Assembly (NCBI GenBank): GCA_035048495.1
Contig: CM068549.1
Location: 19,253,103 to 19,317,102, forward strand
Direction of reading: 5' to 3'
Length of the DNA stretch: 64,000 nucleotides
From: Euptelea pleiosperma
Lineage: Eukaryota; Streptophyta; Magnoliopsida; Ranunculales; Eupteleaceae
Shown here: positions 35,555-45,909 of the stretch, piece after piece
Layout of the letters: every line of letters starts with the position of its first letter
Numbering within the stretch: the first letter of the stretch is position 1
Program-made: the position numbers and the translations under genes
Notes under the pieces: generated by a model
Database searches by the model: none
What the model was told of the DNA's origin: nothing
Seen by the model: the letters and a program-made list of their open reading frames with translations, nothing else

Positions 35555-35735
35555 ATGGCTCAGGCTCCGAGGACCCCCTTTTTCTGATCTCGTGCACTCG
35601 GCCATGGATTTCACGAATCTAACGGTGGTTGTCAAAGTGATGCCAGCTCGGTGCTGACCACCACCGTTGAATTCTTGGCCGAGCACATGAACACCAAGAG
35701 GGGTCAGAAAAATGGGGGTCCCCTAAGCTCGACTC
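35555..35735. mobile_element. Foldback MITE (GGCTCAGG...GGACCCCC family)
   Basis: The left arm (aggctccgaggacccccttttt, gcactcggccatgg) and right arm (cttggccgagcacatg, aatgggggtcccctaagct) are inverted copies with a short centre (gccagctcggtgctgacc). It is non-coding. A relative lies at 18255-18440. Confidence 0.6.
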
Positions 35736-35954
35736 ATAAAAAATAGCCGCCGCAAGGAATTCCAAGCTCACCAATTTCATCACTGCTACAGAGAAGCTAA
35801 TTTTGCAGCAAACCACATGGCAGAGATAGAGCACGAGTACAGATCGATGTTTTACTGGGATAAAAGTCCCACGTGCATCCCTAATTGAATTTCTTAGAGA
35901 TGACTCGTGTGGGGTCCACTTTCAGACTCTACATCTTCTCTTCCTAATTAATAA

Positions 35955-36675
35955 TGGGTGGCGATATTTGCACACACCTTTTTTTAAGTGACACACACCT
36001 CTTGGTGTGTGCAAATAAGTTACAACACACACACACGCACAAAAAATAAAAAAAAAAACTCCACCACCAAGAGAGAAGAAGACCTCCTCCTCTTCTTCTC
36101 CGAGCGACTTTTTCTTCTTCCTCTTCTTCTTCTTCTTCTTCTCCGAGAGGGAGAGGGAGAGGGAGAGACAGAGAGAGAGAGGAAGAAGAAGAAGAGGAAG
36201 GGAAGGAAGATGAGGGAGGGAGAGATCTCTTTCTCCCCCTCTCCTTTAAAAAAAAAATTTCGCCCGTATCGGTAACACAGGGTGGACATAGAGTAGCTGG
36301 CTACCGATATGGCCAAAGCCATTTCTACCCTGTGTTACCGATACAGAGTGAATTTTTTTTTTTTTTTTTTAAGAGAGAGATAGGGAGAGGGAGAGGGAGG
36401 GAGAAAGGGAGAGAGAGACACACACACACACACACACACACACAAAGAAGAAGAAGAAGAGGAGGCTGTCCGGAGAAGAAGAGGAGGCCGTCGCCCACCA
36501 CCAAGTAAGAGAGGAGGAAGGAAGGGAGTGGTGGTGTAGTGGTAGTGAAGAAGAAGAGGACGGTGGTGGTGAGTTCCTCTTCGTTGGTTTTTTTTTTTTT
36601 ATCACATAACTTTGGGTATGTGCAGATAAGAGGTGGGTGTCACTCAAAAAAAGGTGTGTGCAAATAACACCACCC
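35955..36675. mobile_element. Foldback element with mirror-image microsatellite arms
   Basis: Outer ends gggtggcgatatttgcacac and the inverse gtgtgcaaataacaccaccc are flanked by ttaataa on both sides (35948-35954, 36676-36682). Inside are (CTT)n, (GA)n and (AC)n tracts on one arm, opposed by (GA)n, (CA)n and (GAA)n on the other. At the centre is a second palindrome, ccgtatcggtaacacaggg ... ccctgtgttaccgatac (36263-36347). Several long frames here are translated microsatellites, not genes. Confidence 0.65.
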
Positions 36676-36684
36676 TTAATAAAG

Positions 36685-37052
36685 GGTCGGGCTGGGGGGA
36701 ACCCCATTTTTTACCCCAATTTTGACATACCCACGAAGAAGATGAATCAATAGCTGATTTTTGGTGAGGATGATCTCTATGGTGAGGAGATCCGAGATCA
36801 TCCTCACAAGAATTCAAATCATTCCGATATTCGTAGACTGGTTTAGAAGTTGAGGAATTATGGACTGTCGATTTTTACCTAGTAACTTGAAAACCACATT
36901 TGATGGGGTTAGAAATTTCGGAATGGGCTGATTTTTGTTGGGGTGATCTATATGGTGAGGTGATCATCCTCACCAAAAATCAGCCATTGATTCATCTTCT
37001 GCGTGGGTAAGCCAAAATGGGTGTCAAAAATGGAGGTACCCCCAGCCCAACC
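36685..37052. mobile_element. Foldback MITE (GGTYGGGCTGGGG ends)
   Basis: The ends ggtcgggctgggg and ccccagcccaacc are inverted. The inner arms gctgatttttggtgagga and tcctcaccaaaaatcagc also pair. It shares inner phrases with 58611-58912. No target-site duplication was identified. It is non-coding. Confidence 0.6.
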
Positions 37053-40000
37053 ATACTTACCCAAAAAAATATTAGGATGTCAATAGTTGAAACAAACCAA
37101 GTTATCAGGAGAACATTTTTATTCATCAAAAGTTGTAAATTTGCTTATCACACTGCCTATTAGCTCAACCACCATAGTCAATTTCACTTGATCTTGACCA
37201 CAAGTTTTGGTAGGAGATTTTGAATGCAATTAAAGTAAATAAAGGGTTTTGTTGCTTACCACAGAAGCTCATGGAGAAAACAAATACAACATAGGAAAAT
37301 ATGTGAAAATTTAAATTATAGTCTGTGGGGGAAAAAGCAGATTGAGTTTTCTTCAGGATCCCTCTCTGCCAGCTCATCATTGTCTCTATATAAAATCGTA
37401 TCTGCTCCACATCAATAGTCACCCATAATCATCCAGTTGGAGGGGTAAAACATCCTACAAAAGGAGAAAGAACAGGAATGATTCACCTTAGTTTGGTCCC
37501 TCAAGTATTCATATTTCAGAAATGACAAAAAAAAAGAAAAATTTCTCAGATGAGCTCTAAAGGCAAGGCAAATCAATACAATCCGTCATTTGGAGATGAT
37601 ATCAACACAATTTAATCAACAGGAGAACTGCTTTTGAGGTATCTGGGCTTAGATTTAGTAATGGAAATATTAATTCCAGTCCCTTGCTTCTGTTCTTTCT
37701 AAGAATGGCCACAATATTATTGACAAGGTGAGAAGCTTTTTCTCAGTGACTCGATAATATTTTGTAACGGTATCCCCCAAATGAATGCAACGAACTCTAC
37801 AATACCCACAGGTGGAATTTTTTGAACTATGTGTGGGTTCTTCCCTCAACAATCTCTGAAGAAAACAAGTGGCATTTTACCATCTTTAAATTCCACTTTA
37901 TGTGTTATTTATTTGTTTATTTATTGATTTTTCTCATTTGTGTAACTTGAAGTGCTTGCTTACGTCATGTTTCCTATGAGCATCAACCCCATGGTTCAAA
38001 GGTTGAAGATGCACAGATTCTACACTGAGGAAGAACAATTTCTCCACAACTTTGATGAGCCTAGTCAAAGTCATTCAGGTGCGAACCCTCACCTCCTTTT
38101 CTTCTCACCTTTGAATGTGTCACTACCATATTTCAGGTCTTCTAGCATATCCTTATTTCAAGAATCTCCAGTTTCACTCGACCGACAATCACAAAACTGA
38201 ATACAAGAACTAGTGAAGAGAAGGTGACACCGTCTTTAAATAAATTTACATATTATATATTTTACCAAAATTAGTTATATTACAGGGACAGCCATGCTTT
38301 TAGAAGACAATGAGGCATATAGAGCTATTGATGCGGACATCAAAGCATCACATGGATTCTATCAGTGGAAGACAAGGAAAAATATTTTGAAGACCTCACA
38401 TGCATGTGCATCATGAAGACTCCACATTGGAAAGATGCATGTGGGCTGCATAGGGAGTTTTAAAGAGTTTTTATTTGTTTTCTAGGCTTATTTTGATGTT
38501 TTTTAGAGTTTTGGGTGTCTTTGCAATTAGCCCAAACTTAGGAGGCTCATTGTTATTTTGGTTAGTTGTTTTAAGTTTTTTTTTAGCCATTAGATTAGAT
38601 GGATAGCTAAGACTAGACTAGGATATTTTGACTTACTATATAAACTCTTTTAGTTGTACTATTTCTAGGATGATGAAATATATTAAATCTTGTTATTGAG
38701 AATTCTCTTGTGAAGTGTTCTCTTCTTTCTTGGTGAGAATCCAAGCTTCCTTAGTGTGAATCCAAGCTACTCGGTGCAAATCCAAAGATAACTTCTCACT
38801 CTATTTGTTCTCTCTTAATCTCTTCTTTTTCCATCTTTATTTTCTTTTTGGATCAAGTTTGACCTAAAAAACCCTATCGCATCTTTTCCATCTCTAAACC
38901 CTAATCATTGAAAAACATTGTGAATAGTACCGCGTAAACAGTGACGTGAATAATAACCTCCTCACACCAGTTCGTCCTACGACACTCTAAGCCCTTACCA
39001 CAACCCCCAGATACTCCCAAATCCTTGCGGTAACCATAGGAACCCCTAACCCCTTCATAAACCCTAATTTTCTACAGTTCTTTTTTTTCCTAAACCTGGC
39101 TAAAATCTGATACTTATCAAAAAGCCCTGAAACTTGCCAAAAACCTTCATGAACTTCAAAGAACTTATAATCCCGTGAAAAATAAAACTATTTCAAATCT
39201 GTTTTAGTCTTTAACTGATTCTCTAAGCTTGTTGAATGTTCCACCTTCCATTAGATCATCGCCGTTAAAGCAACGGGTTTAATATTGTGGGATTGGGTGG
39301 AGGCCTTGAATTTATTAAATTTATTTGCTCAAAGCTGATTCTTTGTGTGTGATTAGCATGAAAATTTACTATATTATCGTTCTTAGTAATTTTCTGTTAA
39401 TCGCAGCCTTTAGTTGGAAGCCATCACATTCGTCCTTCATCAATTATATCATGTTCTAGATCATTAGTAAAGTGTAGTAGGGCAGTTGGATTAACCGTAA
39501 ACTTTCTAAACTTCACCGCAACGTGAGAGATGACATTAATACTCTTAAGAAGTGTATTAGTAGTATTACATAGGGATTCATTAACCTTATTCGAGTTAGA
39601 GGTTACCACAACAACTACTTATCATAAAAGAGGAGATGTTAATATGGTCACATGTAGTTGGATGCTTAATCAATAGGATCGTGAAATGTGGAATGAAAGT
39701 CACAATCACCTAGAAAATATGTTCTCTTATTCTTAAAAAAAAATTAAAAAGCAAACGAAAAAGAACTGTGTCGATATCTTATCAGTGTTGGATGCAAAGC
39801 ATGTGACACCATAATTATCCAAAAAACTGAAGTGGACATTCAAAATTGGGTCCTATGCTAGAAAAAACAAGGTCACTAACAGCAAGGTTACAGACATTAC
39901 ATTTATGTGGGAACCATTACCCGATAAATTCGGTTGACAAAAATGTTGTACCTTTGCTGTATATATAAGGTGCTTGCACTATAAACTCATGGAACCCACT

Positions 40001-40564
40001 CTGAACAGGAAAAAGGGAATCCTCACTTGCATCTCAGCTTCTAATTTACACGAAACTTTATAACACTCCAATCAAATTCTCAGTTCATTTTCACAAGAGC
40101 AATGAAATACTGCTGAGATCTCACAAAAAGATAACACATTTCTTTGCTAAATAGAACAGCCAATTTTCCAAGAGACATTACAATAAAATGTTGAATCAGA
40201 AGAAAGCAGATCAAAGTGCAACTTTAGTTTCTTTCGAACTAATAATACATCTACAATGAGCAGTCTCAAGACTCCAATTTTTTTTCTCTTGACAAGAAGA
40301 GAAGCGAACGGAGATGGAGAAAAGGTTCTAGGGTGATCAATTGTGATGAGAATTCTCAACTTTGAAAGGAACCATATCAAGTAAAGAAATAAAATTATAT
40401 CAAACAAACAGAGATAATGTACTTAAGTCAATTAACATAAAACCTGTGTATTTATCGAATATCAAAAGCAGGAATATCTGATTGCCAAATCAATTCTCTC
40501 TTAACAAACAAAAATTTAGAACAAGCAATTAGATAGATAATCAAAAACCCATCTTGTTCACTCA
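37053..40564. other. Intergenic, possible LTR remnant, 3' flank of TTM3
   Basis: No gene was recognised over about 3.5 kb. Near 38636 a TATATAAACT motif is followed by a leader-like stretch in which 'gtgaatccaagct'-type phrases repeat three times (38730-38790); this could be the promoter part of an old LTR. The last few hundred bases below 40565 are probably the TTM3 3' UTR. The short reading frames show no homology. Confidence 0.4.
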
Positions 40565-41170
40565 CTATAGAAGCTTCCCGGATCGAAAAACAGCGAACTT
40601 CGAGACCTCAGAATACGAATAACTTATCCCATTCTCTTTCAGAAACTCCTCGAGCAACTTCTTGACTCCATCCGGATCAGAATTCTCGCACTCAAGTTCA
40701 TAACTCGTCCCAAAATCGTACTGCGTCTCGTCCAACTCCAATTTCAAGCCTTTCCAATCATACACCGCCCGAACATTCCTGAACCCACCCAAACACACAA
40801 AACCCTTATCGCCGACGCCGAATTCCTCTTTCACCCTCTTCACGATTCTCGAATAATCAACAGAGCCAAGTCGCCACGGCTCGGCGACACAAGCACGGCC
40901 GATTGAGGGATCGATCTCCTCTTCGTCTTCTTCGACGCGACTGACGCCGTCAACGAGCACGGCTTTGGCTTTGAGAGAGACGACGCAGAGGGAATCGCTG
41001 TTGTAGAAACGGAGGCGGAGGACAGCTCGCTTGGAGGAGAGCTCGGCAGCGGCGCCGTCGAAGAAGACGTTTTCTTGGAGGTGGGTTTTGAGGTGGAAGG
41101 GAGAGAGAAGGTCGGAGAGCTTCTGGTGAGAAGCGGAGTCTGGGAGGCGGAGCTTGACCTCAACTTCCAT
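40565..41170 (-). CDS. TTM3: Triphosphate tunnel metalloenzyme 3 (CYTH domain)
   Basis: A 201-residue single-exon CYTH protein. Plant TTM3 enzymes hydrolyse tripolyphosphate with a divalent metal inside an eight-stranded beta barrel. The N-terminal EVEVK (residues 2-6) is the ExExK signature. Basic and acidic tunnel strands follow: RAVLRLRFY near 48, CVVSLKAK near 62, LKLELDET near 142 and SYELECE near 156. Length agrees with Arabidopsis TTM3 (about 210). The start is certain: a strong AAAATGG context, and the ExExK motif must sit at the terminus. It lies 40 nt after the CDC26 stop, in another frame, with no AUG between the two starts, as expected for the second cistron of a shared mRNA. No transit peptide or membrane segment is seen. 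Confidence 0.93.
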   Translation of the reverse strand: MEVEVKLRLPDSASHQKLSDLLSPFHLKTHLQENVFFDGAAAELSSKRAVLRLRFYNSDSLCVVSLKAKAVLVDGVSRVEEDEEEIDPSIGRACVAEPWRLGSVDYSRIVKRVKEEFGVGDKGFVCLGGFRNVRAVYDWKGLKLELDETQYDFGTSYELECENSDPDGVKKLLEEFLKENGISYSYSEVSKFAVFRSGKLL

Positions 41171-41210
41171 TTTTTTTAGGGTTAGGGTTTTGGAGGGGTG
41201 AAGTGGGGGT

Positions 41211-41393
41211 TTAGGAAGAAAGACCGATGCGTTGGGGTTTGTTGGAGGGGTCTTTGTTGCGGTCTAAGTGGTGAAGGAGAGCGGCGGCGCCGGTAGCGGC
41301 GGAGGAGGAGGAGGCGGAGCGCTTGCGGGCTTCTTCGAGTTCTTCCTTGTCTTCGACCTTAACTTCTATCTTGCTTGGTTTTCTTCTCAGCAT
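41211..41393 (-). CDS. CDC26: Anaphase-promoting complex subunit CDC26
   Basis: A 60-residue protein beginning [15 protein letters not shown]. This matches the MLRRKPT-type terminus shared by animal and plant CDC26; the family's N-terminus inserts into the TPR superhelix of CDC16/APC6 and stabilises it. It continues with an acidic-basic helix ([10 protein letters not shown]), a Ser/Ala linker, then [20 protein letters not shown]. The size is typical of plant CDC26 (about 65). The ATG has G at -3 and C at +4, a moderate context. TTM3 starts 40 nt beyond the TAA on the same strand. In Arabidopsis CDC26 and TTM3 come from one bicistronic transcript, and this locus keeps that layout. A MITE begins about 100 bp upstream of this ATG. 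Confidence 0.92.
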   Translation of the reverse strand: MLRRKPSKIEVKVEDKEELEEARKRSASSSSAATGAAALLHHLDRNKDPSNKPQRIGLSS

Positions 41394-41487
41394 CTCTTTT
41401 CTTTCGGTCGAGATGGGGGAGCGACTAGCGAGTGACTGAAATTCGATTTGGGTCGCGTGACTTGTGAGGAGTCAGCTCCGCTGGGAT

Positions 41488-41495
41488 ATTCTTAT
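41488..41495 (-). promoter_or_regulatory. Possible TATA box of the CDC26-TTM3 transcript
   Basis: The minus strand reads CTATAAGAAT about 100 nt upstream of the CDC26 ATG, a plausible position for a TATA element with a leader of about 70 nt. It overlaps the 9-bp sequence duplicated by the MITE immediately upstream. This is sequence-based inference only. Confidence 0.35.
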
Positions 41496-41496
41496 A

Positions 41497-42075
41497 GGAG
41501 TAAAACTTCCATGACCTGTCGAGGGTCATGGAAACTACTGACTGCCCACAATATGAACTACGTGGCACATTCTTAGAGGAGTGACCGTATGGATGTTTGG
41601 CCAATCGTAGGTGGACCTACAAACCAAAAAGCCAACTTGATTAGTGATTTCTAAGCGTTGGATTGGAGTCATTTCCATGGGTTGATTTTAACCAAGGAAT
41701 TTCAGCATTATTGACCATTATTTGGAGCAATGTTTAAAATAACGGCCGTTATAACGGATTCGGATCTCCCCCTTACGTTACGAACCGTAAAATGCCCAAA
41801 AAATAATGGCCGTTGTTTTCTGGAAAAAATGAGTTATTTCTCCGTTTTGTTATAACTGACGTTACAATGGAAAAATGGTAACGCCCCAATCCGTTATTTG
41901 GAGTACAAAGATCCAAGGTTTGAAATCACTAATCAGGCTGATTTTGGTTTGTAGGTTCACTTAGGGAATGGCCAAACATCCATAAGGTCAGTGTCCTCTA
42001 AGTGTGTGCCACGTGGCTCATGTTGTCGGTGGTCAACAGTTTCCATGACTATCGATGGTCATGGAAGTTTTACTC
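41497..42075. mobile_element. GAGTAAAACTT foldback MITE upstream of CDC26, with nested insertion
   Basis: Ends ggagtaaaacttccatgacc and the inverse ggtcatggaagttttactc. The flanks attcttata (41488-41496) and attcttaaa (42076-42084) match at 8 of 9. The inner arms carry the family phrases (gaccgtatggatgtttggcc). A CGTTATAACGG-family MITE (41728-41893) has inserted in the centre. It is non-coding. Confidence 0.8.
41728..41893. mobile_element. Nested CGTTATAACGG-family MITE
   Basis: The element starts caatgtttaaaataacgg. The host word ttatttggag is present on both sides (41718-41727 and 41894-41903), whereas other host copies have it once (e.g. actatttggggtac near 1170). The right end lacks the usual ccttttaaaccttg, so the copy is shortened. 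Confidence 0.7.
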
Positions 42076-42089
42076 ATTCTTAAATACCA

Positions 42090-42285
42090 CTGACCGTATG
42101 GATGTTGGGCCCATCACTAGGTGGACTTACAGACCAAAAATCAGCCGATTGATGATTTTGATCTGTTGGATTTGAGTCTTTGTTTTTTAGCTGTTGGATT
42201 TGAGCATTATTTGCACAATCCAACGGCTAGAAATCATCAATCAGGATATTTGGTCTGTAGGTCCACCTAGGGATGAGTCACGAAG
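42090..42285. mobile_element. Foldback MITE core, GAGTAAAACTT-related
   Basis: The inverted inner arms (accgtatggatgttgggccc, aggtggacttacagacc against ggtctgtaggtccacct) match the family core, but the outer TIRs are missing. A further arm-like stretch (gtgatttctagccgttg) lies near 42380. It is non-coding. Confidence 0.5.
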
Positions 42286-42577
42286 AATGTTCACATACTC
42301 AGACAGACGTCCCTGGCTACCCTCAAAAGCAACCCGTGGCAGCTCTTTCACTTGCACATGATAGAGCATTTTTCTTGGGGTGATTTCTAGCCGTTGAATT
42401 TAATTTTTTTTGTATTTAATCGATTGGCTAAGAATCACCAATTAGGCTAATTTCTGGTGCATAGGTCCACCAAAAGGTAAGCGTCACATATATGGGTCAC
42501 TGCTGGAACCCCAAGAGTGCGCCACGTTGTGTTATGGGATGCAGGATCAAAGTATTTACCAAGCTTGTAGGAGCTAT

Positions 42578-43155
42578 TCTATATAACAAAACAGGGATGT
42601 TGTCTCCCCCTCTTATATGTTTCATATATTCAAGAGCCCATATCAACCCTTACATAAAATAAAATTTAGACAGTTGGATTAATTTAACAGGAAAATTGTC
42701 TCCCCACTAGGATGGCCGAGATCTTATCCCCCAAATGGATTATGGATCTCTACCACTCATACCCAATTTTGGGAACTAATACTTTGTAGGGGATTGAGTG
42801 CCGACGGCACGGGCCACCCCCTATACATCTATATAACAAAACAGAGAAGTCACTTATCCCCCCTTTTATCGGCTTCACAAAGGATGACCGAGATCTTATC
42901 ACCCCAAATGGATGGTGGATCTAAACCACTCACACCCGATTTTAGCAAACACTTTGTTGAAGAGTGTTGTGGGCACGGACTACCCACTAGTTATCTATTT
43001 ACTAACCAAAGAGGAAAATTGTCTCTCCTCTTATCCGGCTTCATAAAGGATGGCCGAGATCTTATCTCCCAACTGGATGGTGGATCTTAGCCACTCACAC
43101 CCGATTTTGGCAAATGCTATGTCGGAGAGTGCTGTGGGCACGGACTACCCACTAG
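42578..43155 (+). mobile_element. Helitron-like head-to-tail array, three units
   Basis: Units begin near 42578 (tctatataacaaaacaggg), 42828 (tctatataacaaaacagag) and 42991 (atctatttactaaccaaag). Each carries gccgagatcttatc, atggtggatct and a gtgctgtgggcacgg-type hairpin, ending in cacccc or ccactag. The last two units end CTAG followed by T, the Helitron CTRR|T pattern. No Rep/helicase sequence is present. Confidence 0.55.
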
Positions 43156-43199
43156 TTATCTATTTACTAAAGTTCGACCTTGCTGAGGTGGTACTCTCA

Positions 43200-43533
43200 A
43201 ACATTTTTTATTCTTTCCCAGATAAACAACATTCTCTCAGTTTAAGTAATCTATTTCACAGTTTTTGTATTCCACGATCCCATTCTTTCCCACTCTGAGA
43301 GAAAAACCCTAACAAATTCTCTTTCCAACACGTCTCTCCCTTTCTCAACTTCATCTCTCTCCCTCCCATTCTTTCCCGCTTTGAGAGAAAATCCCTAATC
43401 CCTAACAAGCTCGAACTTCGCTCCATAACTTAAACAATGATCTCTTTGGTAATTGTCGAATTTTGCATAATTATCCTTTTTAGGTAGGCATTATCGCATT
43501 TTTTTTGCTTACATTTCCAGAACTACAAGCAAA
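43200..43533 (+). other. Leader-like pyrimidine-rich stretch
   Basis: The duplicated phrase cccattctttcccactctgagagaaaaaccct / cccgctttgagagaaaatccct and CT-rich sequence resemble a plant 5' UTR. It is followed by ATGATCTCTTTG and a possible donor (GTAATT) near 43437-43452. It could be the first exon of the unidentified reading frame downstream. No product was recognised. Confidence 0.3.
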
Positions 43534-44160
43534 GTTATACCTTTTCTTTTTACCATGGTGTAATACTGATCTTTCTTCTAATTTTCACAGTGTATGTATT
43601 CATACGTACTTAGAAGGCCTGCATGGAAAGTCATTTTCATGAAGCACCCATTAGGTGTATCTTACTTTTGTAACAACCATGACTGTGTCATTCTTGATAT
43701 CTGGGATGATCAATCAAAGAAGTCCAAGAGTGGTATTGGCAATATGATCGAGGACTGTGATTGATGTAATGAATACTATGGCATGTTGCATGGATGGTCT
43801 TGGATGGATATACACAAGTGGTGGACCAAGGTGTTGGGCCACAATGTTATACCTTTTCTTTTCACCATGGTGTAATACTGATCTTTCTTCTAATTTTCAC
43901 AGTGTATGTATTCATACATACTTAGAAGGCCTGCATGGAAAGTCATTTTCATGAAGCACCCATTAGGTGTATCTTACTTTTGTAACAACCATGACTGTGT
44001 CATTCTTGATATCCGGGATGATCAATCAAAGAAGCCCAAGAGTGGTATTGGCAATATGATCGAGGACTGTGATTGATGTAATGAATACTATGGCATGTTG
44101 CATGGATGGTCTTGGATGGATATACACAAGTGGTGGACCAAGGTGTTGGGCCACAATGTT
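43534..44160 (+). repeat. Recent 312-bp tandem duplication
   Basis: 43534-43845 and 43846-44157 are near-identical direct copies. The differences noticed are ctttttacc/cttttcacc, cgtactt/catactt, tctggg/tccggg and gtccaag/gcccaag. Each copy includes an intron-like end (ttttcacag) and the following reading frame. The duplication is therefore young relative to the surrounding MITEs. Confidence 0.9.
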
Positions 44161-44364
44161 GGATCGCAAGTATGCGATGTGATAGTTGACAATATTGTGG
44201 GTCAATATGTGATTTTGAAAGACATCACACAAGCTAAGGATATGGGCCCATTTGATTTGCCATGGGAATATTCTAAAAAGTTCCAGGGTCCACCTCTTTA
44301 TGCCGTAAGAAGTGTTTCCTACAGTCCTCCACCAAAATGCCACACCCATTGCATACTCTTTTGA
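43903..44364 (+). pseudogene. Unidentified reading frame with one internal stop
   Basis: From the ttttcacag acceptor-like site a single frame runs about 153 codons, with one TGA at 44074-44076. It includes AWKVIFMKHPLGVSYFC, VILDIWDDQSKK, GWSWMDIHKWWTKVLGHN, VGQYVILKDITQAKDMGPF and ends KCHTHCILF. The upstream tandem copy (43591-43764) has the same frame and the same stop. I do not recognise the family. The open frame either side of one stop suggests a former exon or a transposon-carried gene fragment. Confidence 0.35.
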
Positions 44365-45378
44365 TCCATTTGACCCATGAATATTTGCACCACCGCTCTG
44401 TGGACCTACATAGTAAAATCAACCAGATGAGTGATTTCTACTTGTTGGTTTAAATTTTTTTTTTTTTATTATGTGCTTGGGGACTTATCTGTAGGCTTGT
44501 TCACAAAGCATTCGTTGAAAAAATGTTCAAATTCATGGGATAGAAATCACCGATCAGGCTGTTAAGTGTGTAACAAGTGTTTGGGACTCTCAGATGCCAA
44601 ACCATTTGGCGTTTGGGACGTACTCTCAGATGCCATCTGATCGATGGCAATTTTGATTGTGGGAGAGAAGAGACTGGTGAGAACGATGTTAATGGTGATG
44701 ACAAAGAGCAGAACGACAGATACTCTGATTGTGAAGGTGATGAGAATGACGATTTCATCTGGCACCTAGAATTCAAGTTGGCTCACTTCTTGAAGGGGTG
44801 GGGCGAGAGGACCCGCGCGTGTTGCATGAAATAGTTTAGAAAGGTATCTTGTTATGCATACTATTCAATTTTCAACACCCATTTTTACTCCCTGGTCATT
44901 AAAGCTCTTCTGGTGCTTACAAGAATATTATAAACGGTAGGAAAAAAACTAAGAGCTAGCAGTAACAAACATGAAATACAAGGATGGAAGGGAGAGAAAC
45001 GACAAGAGCTTTCATTCACACCAAAGCCAATGGTCTTCATCGATCGAAAATAGAGTAAGAAAGGAGAGAGATGCCAAAGGCCCAAAAAACATGAAGTGAT
45101 AGAAAGAGAATCAAAAGTGGAAACAAAAGATGAGTCTGTGGGGTTAAGAGAGAGATGATGATGATGATGATCATGATGATCATGAATCTCATACATGCAT
45201 CCAAGTGCTCCTAATGTTTTCTTTGTCAAGTGTAAAAAGCTTTCGAGGGCCTGCTTCTTCCGGCTAACTCTTGAAGGTCAATGTTGAGCGGAACGTTGAA
45301 CAGTATATTGTTGTAAACGTTTTTTTGCAAGCTCACTACATGCTGGAAACGTTGAGCGTCGGTGATGAGGGTTTGTAG
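44365..45378. other. Intergenic, no gene seen
   Basis: 44390-44560 weakly resembles foldback MITE arms (gtgatttctacttgttgg; gaaatcaccgatcaggctg). A palindromic pair, cagatgccaaaccatttggcg, lies near 44590. (GAT)n occurs at 45157-45185. The frames present are low-complexity or repeat-derived. Confidence 0.4.
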
Positions 45379-45383
45379 ATGCC

Positions 45384-45909
45384 TGATGCAGGACATTTAA
45401 CCAATACTCCCCAAAAGCCGCGACTGTTGGTAGCGTAAGATTAAATTCCTTTATCTCATAGGATCTATCTAGGTTCTCGATCGACACAACCCCTCGTGGG
45501 CCCATATCACACAGGCCACCTCCTCATGGGCCCATATCACACAGGCCACCCCACCCTGAGTGTGCTCCATATTACATAGGCTGCCCCACTCGAGTCCGGT
45601 GTGAAAATGCCCCTGCATTAATCACCCCCGGTGAGGAGACTCGAACACGAGACCTCCCGCTCTGATACCACTTTGATGCAGGACATTTAACCAATACTCC
45701 CCAAAAGCCCGACTGTTGGTAGCGTGAGATTAAATTCCTTTATCTCATAGGATCTATCTAGGTTCTCGGTTGACACGACCCCTCGTGGGCCCATATCACA
45801 CAGGCCACCTCCTCGTGGGCCCATATCACATAGGCCACCCCACCCCGAGTGTGCTCCATATTACATAGGCTGCCCCACTCGAGCCCGGTGTGAAAATGCC
45901 CCTGCATTA
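45384..45909 (-). mobile_element. TRIM (miniature LTR retrotransposon), complete, with TSD
   Basis: Two direct LTRs of about 237 bp (45384-45620 and 45674-45909) flank a 53-bp interior (45621-45673). On the minus strand the interior begins AAG then TGGTATCAGAGC, the primer-binding site complementary to initiator Met-tRNA, and ends in a short purine run (ccggggg) before the second LTR. LTR ends are TAATGCAGG...CCTGCATCA. The flanks are identical 5-mers, atgcc (45379-45383 and 45910-45914). There is no room for gag or pol, so it depends on another element for movement. The LTRs differ at few positions, suggesting a fairly recent insertion. Confidence 0.9.

Noticed and set aside
35988..36707. 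Three long overlapping reading frames on both strands
   Set aside because: They translate GA, CTT and CA microsatellites (poly-R/E, poly-S/L, poly-V/C) inside a foldback element; no protein family fits.
40840..41163. A second frame of 107 codons over TTM3
   Set aside because: It is the shifted frame of the TTM3 coding sequence; Ser/Pro/Thr-rich output is typical of a GC-rich shadow frame.
44565..44834. Acidic frame (EETGENDVNGDDKEQNDRYS)
   Set aside because: Low-complexity composition next to MITE-like palindromes, no homology, and no splice partners seen.
45384..45909. Cassandra-type TRIM with 5S RNA in its LTR
   Set aside because: No 5S box A/C promoter-like sequence was seen in the LTR, so it is a different TRIM family.
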